Shown here one piece after another: positions 1-12,142 of a stretch of 64,000 bases of DNA. The notes below the pieces were generated by a model that saw only the letters and a program-made list of their open reading frames with translations, made no database searches and was not told where the DNA came from. The DNA is from Cenococcum geophilum 1.58 (lineage: Eukaryota > Ascomycota > Dothideomycetes > Gloniales > Gloniaceae), in contig KV748211.1 of the NCBI GenBank assembly GCA_001692895.1, positions 496,001 to 560,000 of the forward strand, in the 5' to 3' direction. Made by a program: the position numbers and the translations under genes. How positions within the stretch are numbered: position 1 is the stretch's first letter; each line of letters opens with the position of its first letter.

Positions 1-1192
1 CGCAGAAGAGAAGGCACCTAAGGAGGAGGCCGTAGCGTAGGCAGAGAAAAGGTAATCTCTAGGAAGAATTAGCCGAGTTCTCGTCTATAAAAGTCCTCCT
101 GCCCTCTTATTTAAGCAACTTAATCGCCACTACTTATTAAAAGAGTTCCTTTAAGCTTCCTAAAAGACAAATAGCTAGTTTCCTACTATACCGGTATAGC
201 GCCGTACTGCTCTATTAGTATAAGGATTGTATAAGCTAAGCTTAATTAAACCCTTCTAAGGAAAGAAAGTAGAAGGAAAAAAGTAAGAGAGAAAGCCTTT
301 ATAAACGGTAATTAACTAAGATTATATTATAGTTATAGTTAATTCTACCTATCCTTTGTATATGTTTCTCCCTTCTAATTATATTATAATCTTATTACGT
401 TTTAAGGATTATAGCTTTACTAAGAGACGGTCTTCTACAAAGATCCTTCTATAGGTAAGCCATTATTTAGGATACCTATTACTATAAGCAGCAACTCTTT
501 CTCTGTCTTTTCTTTATCTCTATAACGAACGCATAAAGTAACTATAAGTAAGGCTTATCTAAGGAACACTCGGGACTATAATGGCTAGCACTCTTAAAGA
601 CTAAGAGTCTTCTACCGCACTCCTACCTTACTGCCATAAGCAATTAGGAAAAGAGTTTACTTCTTTAAAGCTGGTTCTAAATCCTTAGTCTTAATAACTG
701 CTCTTATAGAGAATAACTTTATATATAGTCTTCTTCCTTTTATCCTCGTTACTAGTAACTATCTCTTATAAGTATTTTATATTTTTACGCTCTACAATTT
801 TTAATTTAGCATTTTTATTTCCTTTTAAGTTGAGAGAAGAGCTACTTACTTTAAGAAACCTTAGTTAAGCATATTGGAGGTTAAAGTTAATTTTTAGTAC
901 TAACTAATGTTATTATCATAGAAAAGTCTTAGTAAGGAAAATCTAACTAATTAGACAACTTCGACCGCTGGTTAAAGTTCCTCGATATATTAATAATTTA
1001 CGTAATAGTCCTTTTTAATTCACCTTTTTCTAGAAAATATTATAAGGCCTTTATTTTAATTTCTTATTATCTTATCTTATTTAGTTATACGCGCCTGTTT
1101 ACTTTTCTCTTACGTTAAGAAGACACTATTATAACTCTTATCTTAAAATACTACCTATACGCCTGTTGCGCACACAAAATATTACTATAAAA
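1..1192. other. RIP-degraded repeat DNA left of a retroelement frame
   Basis: TA-rich DNA with no readable gene. About 75 bp around 925-1,010 (including AATCTAACTAATTAGACAAC) closely resembles 26,627-26,700, just inside the 3' LTR of Gypsy-1, so part of this stretch comes from a related element. Where that similarity starts and stops cannot be fixed by eye. The rest shows nothing I can name. Confidence 0.4.
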
Positions 1193-4100
1193 ATGTCTGG
1201 AACTATAGAACTCCGCTTAAAAGGAAAGCTGCTGCCTCTGCCTCCTATGCCTCTGCCTCCCGCGCCTCTACCTCCTACTATCTAGTTAATGGCCCTTGCA
1301 TACTAAGGAAAGGCGCAAACAATAGAGGTCATCTTTAGGGCCGCCTAAAGCCACCTAGTTAATTAGCGCGTAAACATCTATTATAGTTTAATATAGGCTA
1401 TTATAAACCAGGAGCATAATATAGTTAAGGCTGTAAAAAATGCAATGGTTGAGATTGAGAAGGATAATAAGCTTAAGGGAAATTTGGGAAATAAAGATTA
1501 GGAAAACGCCTTTACGGACATCAGAAAGCTCTCTAAGATTACCCATAAAATTAATAAGATTAAGGCGGTGCGAAATACAATTAAGAAGGAGTAGGGAGAG
1601 GAACTTTTAGAAGGTCCCTACAAGCTCTTCTATACGTATTACGCACTGAAAAGCATCCGTATCTTTATTAATTAGGTAAAAAGAAGTTAGATCTCCAGGA
1701 AAGATACGTTAGAAATAATTAATAATGCAATACTAAGCCGCCTGGAACTCTTAAAGGCTAGGATCTTAAGGACCCTATACCCAACACCCTTAGACTTTCT
1801 TACCGCCTATAAATTTAGATCGGTAGTTAATAAGGAGTTAATTAAGAAATAGAAGCTTATTTATTATCTAAGCTAGGGCCATAAGCTTTTAGTACTAGCC
1901 TTAACTGTTAAAACTGAAGAGGAATCTGCACTAGAGCCAGTTACTCTGGTGCCTCTACTATTACCTTTTAAGGAGGTTAAAGGCTTAAACATAAGAATAC
2001 TGCGTAGCTCATTTCTGTTTAAAGGTAAGGTACCTAAAGCGTAAGGAGAAGACTCCGAATCTAATAAATCTACGTCTTTAGAGGATGACTTCGTTGCTGG
2101 CTCCCTATAGAAATGCAGGGCTGGAAAAGCTTCTAAGAAATCCCTAAGAAAGAAGCTAAAGATAGGACCTGCGGAACCTCTAGCTTCTAGTAGAGCTAAT
2201 AGGCAGAAGGGAAAAGCAGCAATAATTACTAAAGGAGAGGTAATTATTAGGAAAGCACAGCTAAAGCGGAAAATGAAATGCTCGTATTATTCTAAAACGC
2301 TAGCTGAATTAATTAAGGCCCTTAATTCTAAGAAAGAGCTAGAAGATGGTATCTTTTCTATCTTATACTAATTTATTACGGCCTGGCAGGGAAATGGAAC
2401 AGAAGTCCGCGCGTTATACCAGATACATCTTTAGAAAATGGTAGGATTATTAGGATTAGATGCCAGCGTTTCTTCTACTAATTTATATTTACAAATCTGC
2501 TTAGTCTCTAAGAACTATAATACTATTGACATTCTCCAGACGGCTAAAAGCTCCTATTTCTAGTTTAAAAAGAATAGTCGCCTAAAGTATGCAAACAATA
2601 ACCTTGAAATTTACGCATATTCTGCTATATAGCCTAGCGATTATCTAGTTAACTACATAGGATTAAGAAAGCTTATATTGGGCTTAAAAGGGGAACTTAA
2701 ATAGGACCTGCTCGGAATCCACTATGCCGATTTATTTAAATGGTAGGAAGACGTCGGAATTTTAGGCATTTTTAAGGAAGAGTTTAATATATACGCGCAC
2801 TATTTGCGAAAGACTGCTAGGGAAGAAAAAGATGGTATCCTCCGGACTATGTGTTATTCCTTACTATAATAGGTGGTTCGTATAGATCTAAAGCACTATA
2901 GACACACCGTGGCTTTACGCACTAATAATGCTACTTGTTTTATTGCATATTTAAGCTACACGCTCCAGTTTCTTAATAGCCATCTTCCTAAAAAACGGAA
3001 CTTGGAAATTGATCTTCTTTGGGTACGCGAAGGAGGGCCAAATTCTGGAAACAGCTGGCTTCATTCTTGTGTTTCCTTGATTAAGGAGGGGAGTTAGTTT
3101 TATACAGAACTTCTACCCGGAATGCATTAGTATATACTAGAATGGGTAGATTTGCTTTAAGAGCGCGGAGAACTTAATAGTAGGGGGCGTTTTAAGAATA
3201 TGGAGACGGCCTGGATTAAGGCTAATGCTAAGAAATTCGAGCTTAACTGGATACCCATTGCGTTGAAAACTGAAGAAGTACGGTTTATAAAAGTTACTGT
3301 TATATAAGGAGCATCTTAAGCAACATTAAGCCGCTTAATTGTTACTTTAGACTTAATTGCAATCCTGCTAAACACTAGGAAATTAGAAATCCCTAGGCTT
3401 AAGAGCTAGTAGGAGGTTATATGGATGAATCTAACTAGTCTTCCCCTGGCATTAACTCCTACTGGCGAACCTATTACTAGTATTCCTCTATATAAATTCC
3501 CGGCCTATATATAACTGTAGGCAAAGAGTGCCCTTTTAAATGCTTTGGTTGGAAGACTTTTATAGAATAATTCTTAAGTAAGGGCAGAACAGCGGGTAAT
3601 CCTAGATCCTACCTTAAATAATGAATATGAAGCATTTTGGGAAAGATATAGGGCGCGTGTTGCTGAGGCTGTTTGTGATAGTTTTAAAGAGCTTAAGGAA
3701 TTTGAATGAGAGGTATTTAGGGCGAGGTCTTACTTTTTAGTAAAAGAACAAGGCTATAGGCGTCCCGTAGATAACTTAGAATACCCTAAAGACCTAAGTT
3801 TAGATCTAGAAAACGAGGGTATAACTTCTAGCGCTTCCCTATTAACTAAGTATAGTTCTAAAGGCTATACTAAAGGCGAGGATGGGGCTATTACACCTTA
3901 AGGCGCTGGGACTACCGCTCTGAACCTTGGTCCTAATATCTTCAATAATAAAGTAGTGCCTATAGAGATTGACTGTAAACTAAAGGATCTAAGTAAGCCT
4001 AAGGGAGATGGCCTCCGGGATGCTGCCCCTAAATAATTATTAACGGTTATTAGTACCTTAGAAGACATCAATAAACCAGCAACATTATACCGCCTAACGC

Positions 4101-4468
4101 CTTTACTAATTTCGGAAAGGGGTGCTGCTTTAGGAGAGTAGGTAATTAATTCTAGCGTTCTATAATCTTTTGCGTAGAAGACAATCCAAGCGGAAACGGC
4201 TACTGCTTAGGAAAGAGTGTCTTTAAGCCTTTAGGCTAATGCTGTTAATATATAAGAGGATATAAGTACAGAACTTAAAGCAGAAGGTATTACGGATGGG
4301 GATGATGCGGAAGAAGCGGAGGCGATAATTGAGGAGGGAGTGTAGGTAGCTTTGGAGAAGTTAGAGGAGCGTTAGGCGTTAGGGTGTCTTCTTTTTTAGG
4401 GTATTTATTACCTACTAAGGGAGATATAAGGAAACGTTGGGGGACAACCTTTTAGGTGGGGGAGGTAA
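1193..4468 (+). pseudogene. Fossil frame of an LTR-type retroelement, gag-like position, product unrecognised
   Basis: One reading frame keeps the same phase from an ATG at 1,193 to a TAA at 4,466-4,468, about 1,092 codons, with several dozen nonsense breaks of the kind RIP makes. The encoded residues are lysine- and glutamate-rich in the first third, with a basic Ser/Lys stretch about residues 280-360, and acidic near the end. I recognise no reverse transcriptase, integrase or protease motif. The frame ends inside a purine run (AGGTGGGGGAGG) followed directly by TGTGGTGGTG, the arrangement of a polypurine tract and the start of a 3' LTR. The best reading is therefore the coding part of a non-autonomous or gag-only LTR element. 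A domesticated or other mobile gene remains possible. Phase kept over 3.3 kb suggests point mutation with little insertion or deletion. Confidence 0.5.
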
Positions 4469-5430
4469 TGTGGTGGTGTTAAATGCCCCTCGGTTATTTT
4501 GGTTCGTTTTCTTATCACATATATAAGGCTTAGGGTTATATATTATAAAAGGAGCTTAGGTTTTAACCTTACCTTGCCTTAACTTAATATAATTTCTCCT
4601 CTACCCTCTATTAATTAACGACTTCTCTAGTATAACTTAAGTTATTCCATTCTTTTATTTATAATGCTTAATTAAGTATTACCTTTTAGTATCGGGCTTT
4701 GCCCTTCTATACTGCCTATAACGGCAGTAATATTAATCCGGCTATAAAGCTAAAGCTCCCTATATACTACTATATATATATTAAACAGCTTATTAGTAAT
4801 AGGGCTTAGCGGAATATATATAGGGTATAAAAATATTATTAGAATAGCAACAGCTTACCTTCCCTTTATAACCGCGATAATAACTAAAGCCTCTTTCTCT
4901 TCCTTATATCTGGTGTGTTTTAGATATATTATATATTTAGGCTTCGCAAGCTTAATGGGCTATATCTTGCAGACAATAGTACCTAAGTATTACGCAGAGG
5001 AGGCTAGCGCGGGGGTAGGCTTAAAGAGAGTCGCGGTTATACAGCGGATACGGTAGCAACTAATATAGCTTAACTGGTAGTAGCGGTAGATATGGCAGCA
5101 TTAAACAGGGAGTTAATTAATAAAGTTTAACTCTAGCTCGGCGTCGGATTAATACTAGAAATCCTAAATATCGCATCTATACCCTATAAAGAAGGGTATA
5201 GTATATAATTATATTTAAGACCGGCCATACGCAGCTCTTGCTATAGACTTTCAGATAGTAGATCTGCGTGCTCCTATTCGTTTATATAGTTGTTAAGGTA
5301 TTCGCACGTGATAATTAGGTGGAATTGATATGCTATTTAATATAGCATAGTATATAGAACGGCAATAGTGTAATATATTAAAAATAGAGCAGATCTACTA
5401 ATAGCTATAGGTATTGCTGATGTCTAAGTC
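4469..5430 (+). repeat. Putative 3' LTR start and unassigned flank
   Basis: Starts TGTGGTGGTG right after the purine tract at 4,452-4,465. A TATA-like segment with TATATTATAAAAGG lies near 4,537-4,551, as in an LTR promoter. The 3' end of the LTR and a partner LTR could not be found, so the boundary is open. The remainder to 5,430 is TA-rich with no gene I can support. Confidence 0.35.
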
Positions 5431-7130
5431 TATGTCTAAAGTCTCTTAAGGATATAATTCTTTTTAGCATTTAGATTTGCCCCCTTCTTATTATATATTT
5501 CACGTTTGGGCGTTCTTAACTAAAGGGAGTTATTATAGTGACTATAGTAGGAGTCTTAATTAGTATTTACAGTAATTAAAGCGTTAGGCTCGGCGAAATA
5601 CTTATATAGTGTTTCCTTAATACACTCGTAATTGTTATATAGCTGGAAAAACTCATCTCTTATCTCTATACGCTTTTACTTATCTTCCTTTTTACCTCCC
5701 CGCTTTAACTAGATGGTGTTACTAGCTAATAAGTCGTCCGAGTTTATAGAATTAACTGACGGTGATTGGGATCCACGTGATGGTAATAGTTAAGAGGTAG
5801 AAGAAGGGTAGGATAATAGTGCGTAGGACTGTCGCTGTTGGTGAGCATTTAAACGGTATACTGCCTTTAGCTTTAGCTGTGGGAGTAGGTCTCGTTCGCC
5901 AAAGCACTAGTGTTTAAATAGAAAGATTACTTTAGCCCTTCTACTATTGCGACTAGCTCGACCACCACGCTATAAAAGAGGAGAGAAATGTTGTTTAGGC
6001 GCCGGTATTATATATATAACCGCTCTACGGACATCTAAAAGATTAACACTAAGCCTAATAGCCTTTATGGCAAAAATAATTTAAATCTTAGAAGATTCTG
6101 CCGGTTTCCTAAACTTATCTAGAATTAACTTCTTGCTAAATAATGAGGTTGTTCAATAGAATATGGCCATGATTAAGCGGGTGATATTCTTAGTATATTA
6201 AGCTAGATATAGCTGCTGTAGGTACTTAGATATACTTCTATACGCCTCTATAACTTAGGCTCTGGTGTTAAAGAATATAATAGTCTTTAGAATCTTATGC
6301 GGAGTAGCTAAGCGGCTCCCTCCCTAAAAGACGGCAGGATTAATATATGTTTTAATAGTTGGAGGATTAATAGCCTTATTAAGAAGGAAGCGGAGCGAGG
6401 TGTATTTAGTAATTATATCCTTTAGTATTTAGCTAAGATGAAAAATAAGCTCTCTACGGGAAATAGAAGTCTGCTTAAGGTGTATGTTAGTATTATTAAA
6501 GCCTAAGGACTTCTTTACCGTTTCTAATGTTTCTGGATTAAAAGTTGTAGAATAGGTAAACCACGGAACTAAGCTTCTAATTAGATTGCGTATATAGCGT
6601 AGCTGCGCATACTTAGGGCGAAACTTCTTACCCCATTGTATAATAAGATAAGCTTTATTAACAACGACCAAGGCCAATTGCTTCTTAAACTTAGGGTCTT
6701 TAAGTAGATCTCGGAAAGATGGTGTACTGGCAAGCTTAGGACTAATGAAGATATAGGTATATAGGCCGGATCTTATATTCTTAAGCGCTTTATCTATATC
6801 CTTAACGTTAGCGTTAAGGAGCAGCGCATTACTACTAATCTGATTAACCTTTTAAACTTGCTCTTTTGCAATCTTGTTTAGAGGAAGAAATATTAGCAAT
6901 ATAGTATTTTTATAAAGGATTCAAATTACTTATATAATAAGGCTTTTACTAAAGCTGGTTTGTGCAATAAGGATAACGTTAATGCAATTATAGATCAGCC
7001 TCCGAATATAGGTTACCTGCTTATTTTTTGCATAGAATTCGTCGCCGTATAGCAGTAATATAGTACCTTGAATTGCGTTATCTCGTGCTTAAGTTGTTGT
7101 ATTGGGCTTTTTCTTGTCTTGGATTTTTCT
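5430..7130 (-). pseudogene. Decayed RecQ-like superfamily 2 DNA helicase
   Basis: Read on the minus strand, the helicase motifs appear in order: a motif I remnant ILIAQTSFSKSLI (about 6,965-7,000), motif II LVVVNKAYLIIQWGKKF where DEAH-type enzymes have DEAH (about 6,620-6,670), then a motif III-like segment, and later SVNLLDVRRAV (motif V) and RGGRASRNSRRA (motif VI) near 5,930-6,060. The stretch 6,429-6,677 is still open for 82 codons. Enzymes of this type unwind DNA using ATP, and fungal genomes carry many copies near telomeres and in mobile elements. Here the Walker lysine-serine is kept, but the catalytic DE pair has become NK and many TAA/TAG codons interrupt the frame, so it cannot be functional. 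A second family member lies at 41.6-43.5 kb. There are no telomere repeats in the window, so a subtelomeric origin is only a guess. Confidence 0.75.
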
Positions 7131-7948
7131 CTAAGCTCTAGCTATGCGCATCTTTAGTGTATTCTAACTGGCCAAGCTAGTAGAGAGTTAAGATGTTTAT
7201 AGATCTATCCGCAGTAACTAAGGGGCTTTGTTATCTGCTACCAGTGACTAAGACGCCTTGTTATTAGAGCGTTGCTTTTTAAAGACGTTTACTGCACTAA
7301 TAGTATTATTTACTACCTCGCTAGTAGTACGAGGATAGTTGCGTACTATACTGGGCGTATGTCTAGCTCTTAGCCTCCTCATTGAGGCCTTTAATTGTTT
7401 CTTTATACCAAACGGCGCTATGTAGCTTATTGGTAAATATAGAGTTAATACAGGGTTTATAGGTTAATGTTTGGGTAGTACAGGTAGCGGAGGAGCAATA
7501 AAGCAGGTAATAAGGTATAGAATTAATCTAGATACAATATATTAGCTATTTGGGTGTTTATCTACTATAAATATTAATATAGGAGGTCAAACGTTAAGGA
7601 TTGGTGATAGTTAATAGCTCTGGCTGAATATTTACTATTTTGGCGGTAATATTTGAGGCGAAACGTAGCGGTAACCACTAGGCCGTTCGCAATAATTTTG
7701 GCAGCGTTAGAATCGCCCTACAAAGTTCTAGAACGTAACATTTGCTAATTATTTATAAAGATGTTGGTTTGTTGTTAATTGGTAGCTAAAAAAATAGTAT
7801 AGCGCGTGAGTTTGTATAAGAATTATATATAAATCGGCGCAAGGGACTAATAAATTTCCGAACCGTGTACCAGACGACAATAATATAAGATAATTAATCT
7901 GTCATGTAAGCAGCTTATAATTGGCTGATTGTCTAGGACTGAGATAAA
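7131..7948. other. Gene-free stretch ending in a TTATCTCAG-type terminus
   Basis: No coding signal is visible. The last bases, CTGAGATAAA at 7,939-7,948, read on the other strand as TTTATCTCAG. That resembles the termini of element C (TTACCTCAG) and element H (TTATCTYAG). They also abut the same MULE terminal sequence (CATTCATCC) that element C used as target at 16,067. This suggests a related element once ended here. Its other end was not found, and it may or may not include the helicase to the left. Confidence 0.35.
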
Positions 7949-10900
7949 CATTCATCCCATATATCTAAGATTAGTAAGTGCTTACTAAGTCCCGCACGGG
8001 CCACTATCGCAAGCGCGGAAGAACTTTAAAAAAGCATATTTTTACCGCAACTTACGCTATAGAGTATCTACACAACCACCTAGTAAATAGACTAGTCTAG
8101 GAAGCGGAATTAATGGCTTATTATATAAACTAAATATCCTAAATAGCTTATAAAAGTACACGTTAGTACTAGGCTAAAAGATATAACGCTAAAGTCGGAC
8201 AACTTAACAGTAAGTTTTTTAAAGATTTTTACTATAAAGTTGCTCCTAATCTATACCTTATAAAGCCTATATTAACTTCCTACTACATAATATAGCTAAT
8301 AGCTCTTTATTTAATATTAATGCGACTCTTCCTGACCTTAATAAGCTCCTACGGCGTTGCCCTACTATCTATCCTACCTCTACTGCCCTAGTACAAAAAC
8401 CTAGTAATCGCTAGAGCAACCCTATTAAAGTCCTTAATACTCCACCCCCCCTTTACCAGGTTATTTTAACTACTTAGCGTAAGGTTCCTTAGGCTTCTTA
8501 GGCTCCGTTAACTCTATCTTAGCTTTACTAGCCATAGTATATAGATATAAAGAGCTTAGCGCAGGCCTCTATATAGGAGTTATTCTCTCCTCTACCCCCT
8601 AGCCCTTATAAATATTGCGCTGCTTTAGTATAAGATATAAATAATCCTCTTCTACTGTAGCTTTAATCGCTATCGCTAGAAGTTAAGATTTAATATTTAG
8701 AGTAGTAGCTGAACCCCTAGTTGCACTAGGACCTAGCTCTAGTAGTAAAAAAGGTAGTTAACTCTATGCCCGCCTACCACCTTCTAGAGCTATATAAGGG
8801 TAAGATCTTTAAGGATACTAATGCCGCGTTTAACTAATACTAGGACTACGCTTTTAGTAAAGGCTTTTTTATTATTATACTGTCCTCTAGTAATAAAACT
8901 GGCCTATAGCCACACTATATCTTTAGCTATAAATACTATAGTAAGCATACCTAGAATTACCGTAAGTTAGATAACTTTTGTGGTAAGAATAGTAACTAGT
9001 AGTAAGAGGCCACTAAGGTATACTAAAAGAACTATGGCTAGTGTACTCGGGTGGCCTAAAAGAAGCTCCCTAGTTATATAGGTAATATTAAAGAATAAGT
9101 AGCAAGTATTACGCGTGCTAAGTACTCTAATCTAGATACTCTAGAGGCTCTAGAACACAATTTTATTATAAATCCCCTTACTTATATTAGCTACTAGGAT
9201 TAACTACTAAAGGCTAAAGAGGCAGCCGCAGAAGCCTACACTCTTAGGGCAACTTAAAAGACCTATTTTACTATATAGCGTTAGCTTTCTACCTAAGAGT
9301 TATATATAAGTAAGAAGAAATACTATAGCTTAATATAATCGTTAAGCGGCCTTCCTAGTAGAGCTAAGGGTTAGCCGCGAGCGCTTAGCGCGCTTAAGCT
9401 ACTTCTCTACTAGTATAGATTTAAGTACTAGTCTTAATATACCTATATAATTAATCTAGAATTAGGTTGTTTAATTGCCTAGAGTCTCTAGCAGCTTATA
9501 TTCTAGCTTTTTATCTAAGTAGATTTAGTGCAGAGGTTTATTACTAACTTTAGCTACTAAATAGATGCTATATTTAATACCAATTAATCTAAGCTCCTAT
9601 TAGCTATTATTACTAGCGTTACTAATATAGGGTCCTCTTTTCTAGTAATATAGTTATTTATTAAGAGTAAGTCTTAGCTAGATTAGACCTTTTTACTAAA
9701 GTCTACTTAGTAGAAACTTTGGAAACGGCCACCTAAAGTTATTATTGCTAATTTTAGTAAGGGCCTTACAGCCGCCTTATTAGTAGGGCAGTTAATTATA
9801 GTTATTTTTTAATACTGCTAGTAGTATATTATAAAGGCAATAAAGAAGCGGATTAATAAGGGGATCTAGATAAAGGTTAAGAGGCTATATAGCTACTTAG
9901 TAGAAGAGAGGAAGGTAGTAAAGGAACTATTTTAGCCCTACCTAAAATCTAAAACGGTAGCAGAGCTTAAAGTTAATTAAAAGGCAATTCTAAATAAGCT
10001 ACACCCGTATAATAAGGTATAGTTTTAGACTATATACGTTAAAAAGGAAAGCTAGATAATTACCTACTATATTAGGTAAGTTTTATTTTAAGCCAGAGAG
10101 TAAGATACTTAGAGGTATCCTAAAAATAAGTTTTACTATAGCCGGCCTATAGTAAAGCTTATTTCTAAAATACCTTTAAGTATCCTACTCTCCAGCTTAA
10201 AAACCTTATTTTAATATTAACTCTTCCTTAACCAACCGCTTACTCCCTTACTAAATACCTTCTAAATTTAGATATAGCGGTAAGCTAATAAGGCGAGAGT
10301 ATTAATAGAGGATTAAAATGCTTTACTAATTATTAATTAAGCCTTAACAATGCTATAATTAAGCTAAAGAAGTGGATTTTAATATTATATAAGGAGTTAA
10401 TTAAATCCGAATATACGTCCGAAATAACCCTCCCCTAAATTATTACCCTAGACCTCTTTTAACACTACTTCATATAGGTTAATAGTATAGTAATATACTA
10501 CGCGCTTTAGTAAATCTTTAACTCTATATATAGCGCAAGAGCTTTAATAAATAAGGAAAAGTAAAAGTAGGCTAATTAGGAGTAAAAGCAAGACAACTAT
10601 AACTACAAGGACCCCTACTAATATAGCCTCCCCTATTATTATATACTTATTTAATACTTAATATAAAAGCTTCCTATATCACCGGCTTTAATCTACTCTT
10701 ACTAGTATATTATAATAAAGCTAATTACTACTCTAGATTGGTAGCCGTAATATATTAAGGATATAGCATTTTAGGACGACCCTCTACTAGGGCACCCAAA
10801 AGCTCTTACTAGGATCCAGCTATTAGTTCTTCGCCTTTTTAATATTATTAAGGACCTTCCTACTAAAGAAATAGGCGAGCTTGCTAATAAATTTAAAGAC

Positions 10901-12111
10901 TTTAAGGTAGCCTAAATAGCTATTTTAATTAGATAGGTAGAGCTTTAATTACTACCTAAGGGCGCTCTATTTAAGGTTCCTTAAAAGGCTTACTAGTAGC
11001 TATTACCTAAAAAGAAGTATAATAAGGCTAACTAGCGGGGTAAAATAAGTGCTAAAATTGCTAAATATGCTGCTAATATAGCCAAGCAAGAACTTTAAAA
11101 GAAAAGGTAGGAGGAGGCCTAAAAGTAGAAGGAGAAGGTAGAGTCTAGACCTACTTAACTAAGTAGTAGTATAGATCTTAGCTATTTTCTAATCTAAAAT
11201 AAAGAACCGGCTAACGAAGTAGATAAGAATATTAAGGAGAATAAGGAGCAACTGTTTAATAAGCCGTTGGTGCTATATAATAAAGTTTTAGGGGGGTTAA
11301 AGAATAAGGTAGTTATTTTAGAAGCGGGGGAAAATAATAATTTATAGCTTAATAACGCGGAAGTACTCTAAGGTACTATATTAGACAACCCTTACCAAAA
11401 TATTAGTAAGAAGAAGCCTATTAGAAACCATTTAGTATCTAATAATTATTAAAAGCCGCTACCTTTCCTACTCTATTAATCTAGTAAAGTGGTATATACT
11501 AGAGCTTAAAGGACCTATACTTAATTAGCCTATAGTAATTTTATATTAATCTTAAGTTTACGGCAGCAGTGGTTCCCAAGGAGGTCAAACAGTAAGGTAG
11601 TAGAGCACCATAGGCGACTCGCAGGCGCTAAGCAGGCGAGTCCCAAAAGGCGGGGAGATAGATCACGGGGTTTTCTCATTTTTCTTAAATAGAGTTTTCT
11701 CCCCACATGTAAATAAGGAGTAGTCCGCGTGGGCCCAATAGGGATCCGAATCGGACGTTAAGCAATGAATTATTATTAATCTTAAGTAATACTAATAAGG
11801 GTCCTAGTAATACCAAGCCAAAAGAGATTATTATTTTATTAAAATTAAAGTAACTATAATAGGGAGCTTCTATAGACGCGTATAAGGCTTATAAAGCTAG
11901 TATACTTCTTATTAGGTCCCCTTAGGCTAAGCAAACGCGTAATAATAAAAAGGGAAAAAATCCTATTAAAATAGACGGCTAAATATTAGAGTATTATATA
12001 TATAAATAGTGCTTTGTTATTTAAATCAAGTTCGCAATAGCAGCCCGTATAGGACTTAGTAAGCGCTTACTAATCTTAGATATATAGGATAAATATGCCC
12101 AGAGACTGCCC
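7949..12111 (+). mobile_element. MULE-type DNA transposon, copy A (left arm of a palindrome)
   Basis: Terminal inverted repeats contain GATTAGTAAG and CTTACTAAGTCCCGCACGGG at 7,970-8,000, and the complement at 12,035-12,080. The right terminus runs on to ...GAGACTGCCC at 12,111. The left terminus is cut at CATTCATCC (7,949), where another element abuts. The plus strand encodes a transposase-like frame from about 8,740 to 11,150. DYAFSKGFFIIILSS near 8,848-8,892 resembles the N-terminal DNA-binding region of MULE/FAR1-type proteins, and DAIFNTN followed by SKLLLAI near 9,559-9,610 fits the start of the MULE transposase core. Many in-frame TAA/TAG codons show heavy RIP. Assignment to MULE rests on these motifs and on the long TIRs; it is fairly but not fully secure. 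Confidence 0.65.
11557..11773. mobile_element. SINE-like 217-bp insertion in MULE copy A
   Basis: A 13-bp direct repeat, TATTAATCTTAAG, flanks the segment at 11,544-11,556 and 11,774-11,786. The mirror position in copy B (about 12,450-12,490) has the sequence once and no insert, so this is a real insertion with target duplication. The insert is much less RIP-degraded and more GC-rich than its host. Its first part, with GGTTCCCAAGGAGGTCAAAC, faintly resembles the complement of 5S rRNA, which would fit a 5S-derived SINE. A tRNA-derived SINE or another retroposed RNA is also possible. Confidence 0.5.
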
Positions 12112-12142
12112 GAAACTCTACACCGCCCCTAAAATTCAATGC
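12112..12142. other. 31-bp spacer at the centre of the MULE palindrome
   Basis: This short unique segment separates the right terminus of copy A (...ACTGCCC) from the left terminus of copy B (GGGCAGTTTC...). The adjacent 9 bp do not match the 9 bp beyond the far end of copy B, so no simple target duplication explains the pair. Confidence 0.5.

Noticed and set aside
1-7130. Subtelomeric location suggested by RecQ-like helicase remains
   Set aside because: No telomere repeats or other chromosome-end structure occur in the window, and the second helicase lies inside a bounded transposon-like element.
11557-11773. Functional 5S rRNA or tRNA gene
   Set aside because: Similarity is weak and partial, no complete internal promoter boxes or fold could be made out, and the long target duplication points to a retroposed copy.
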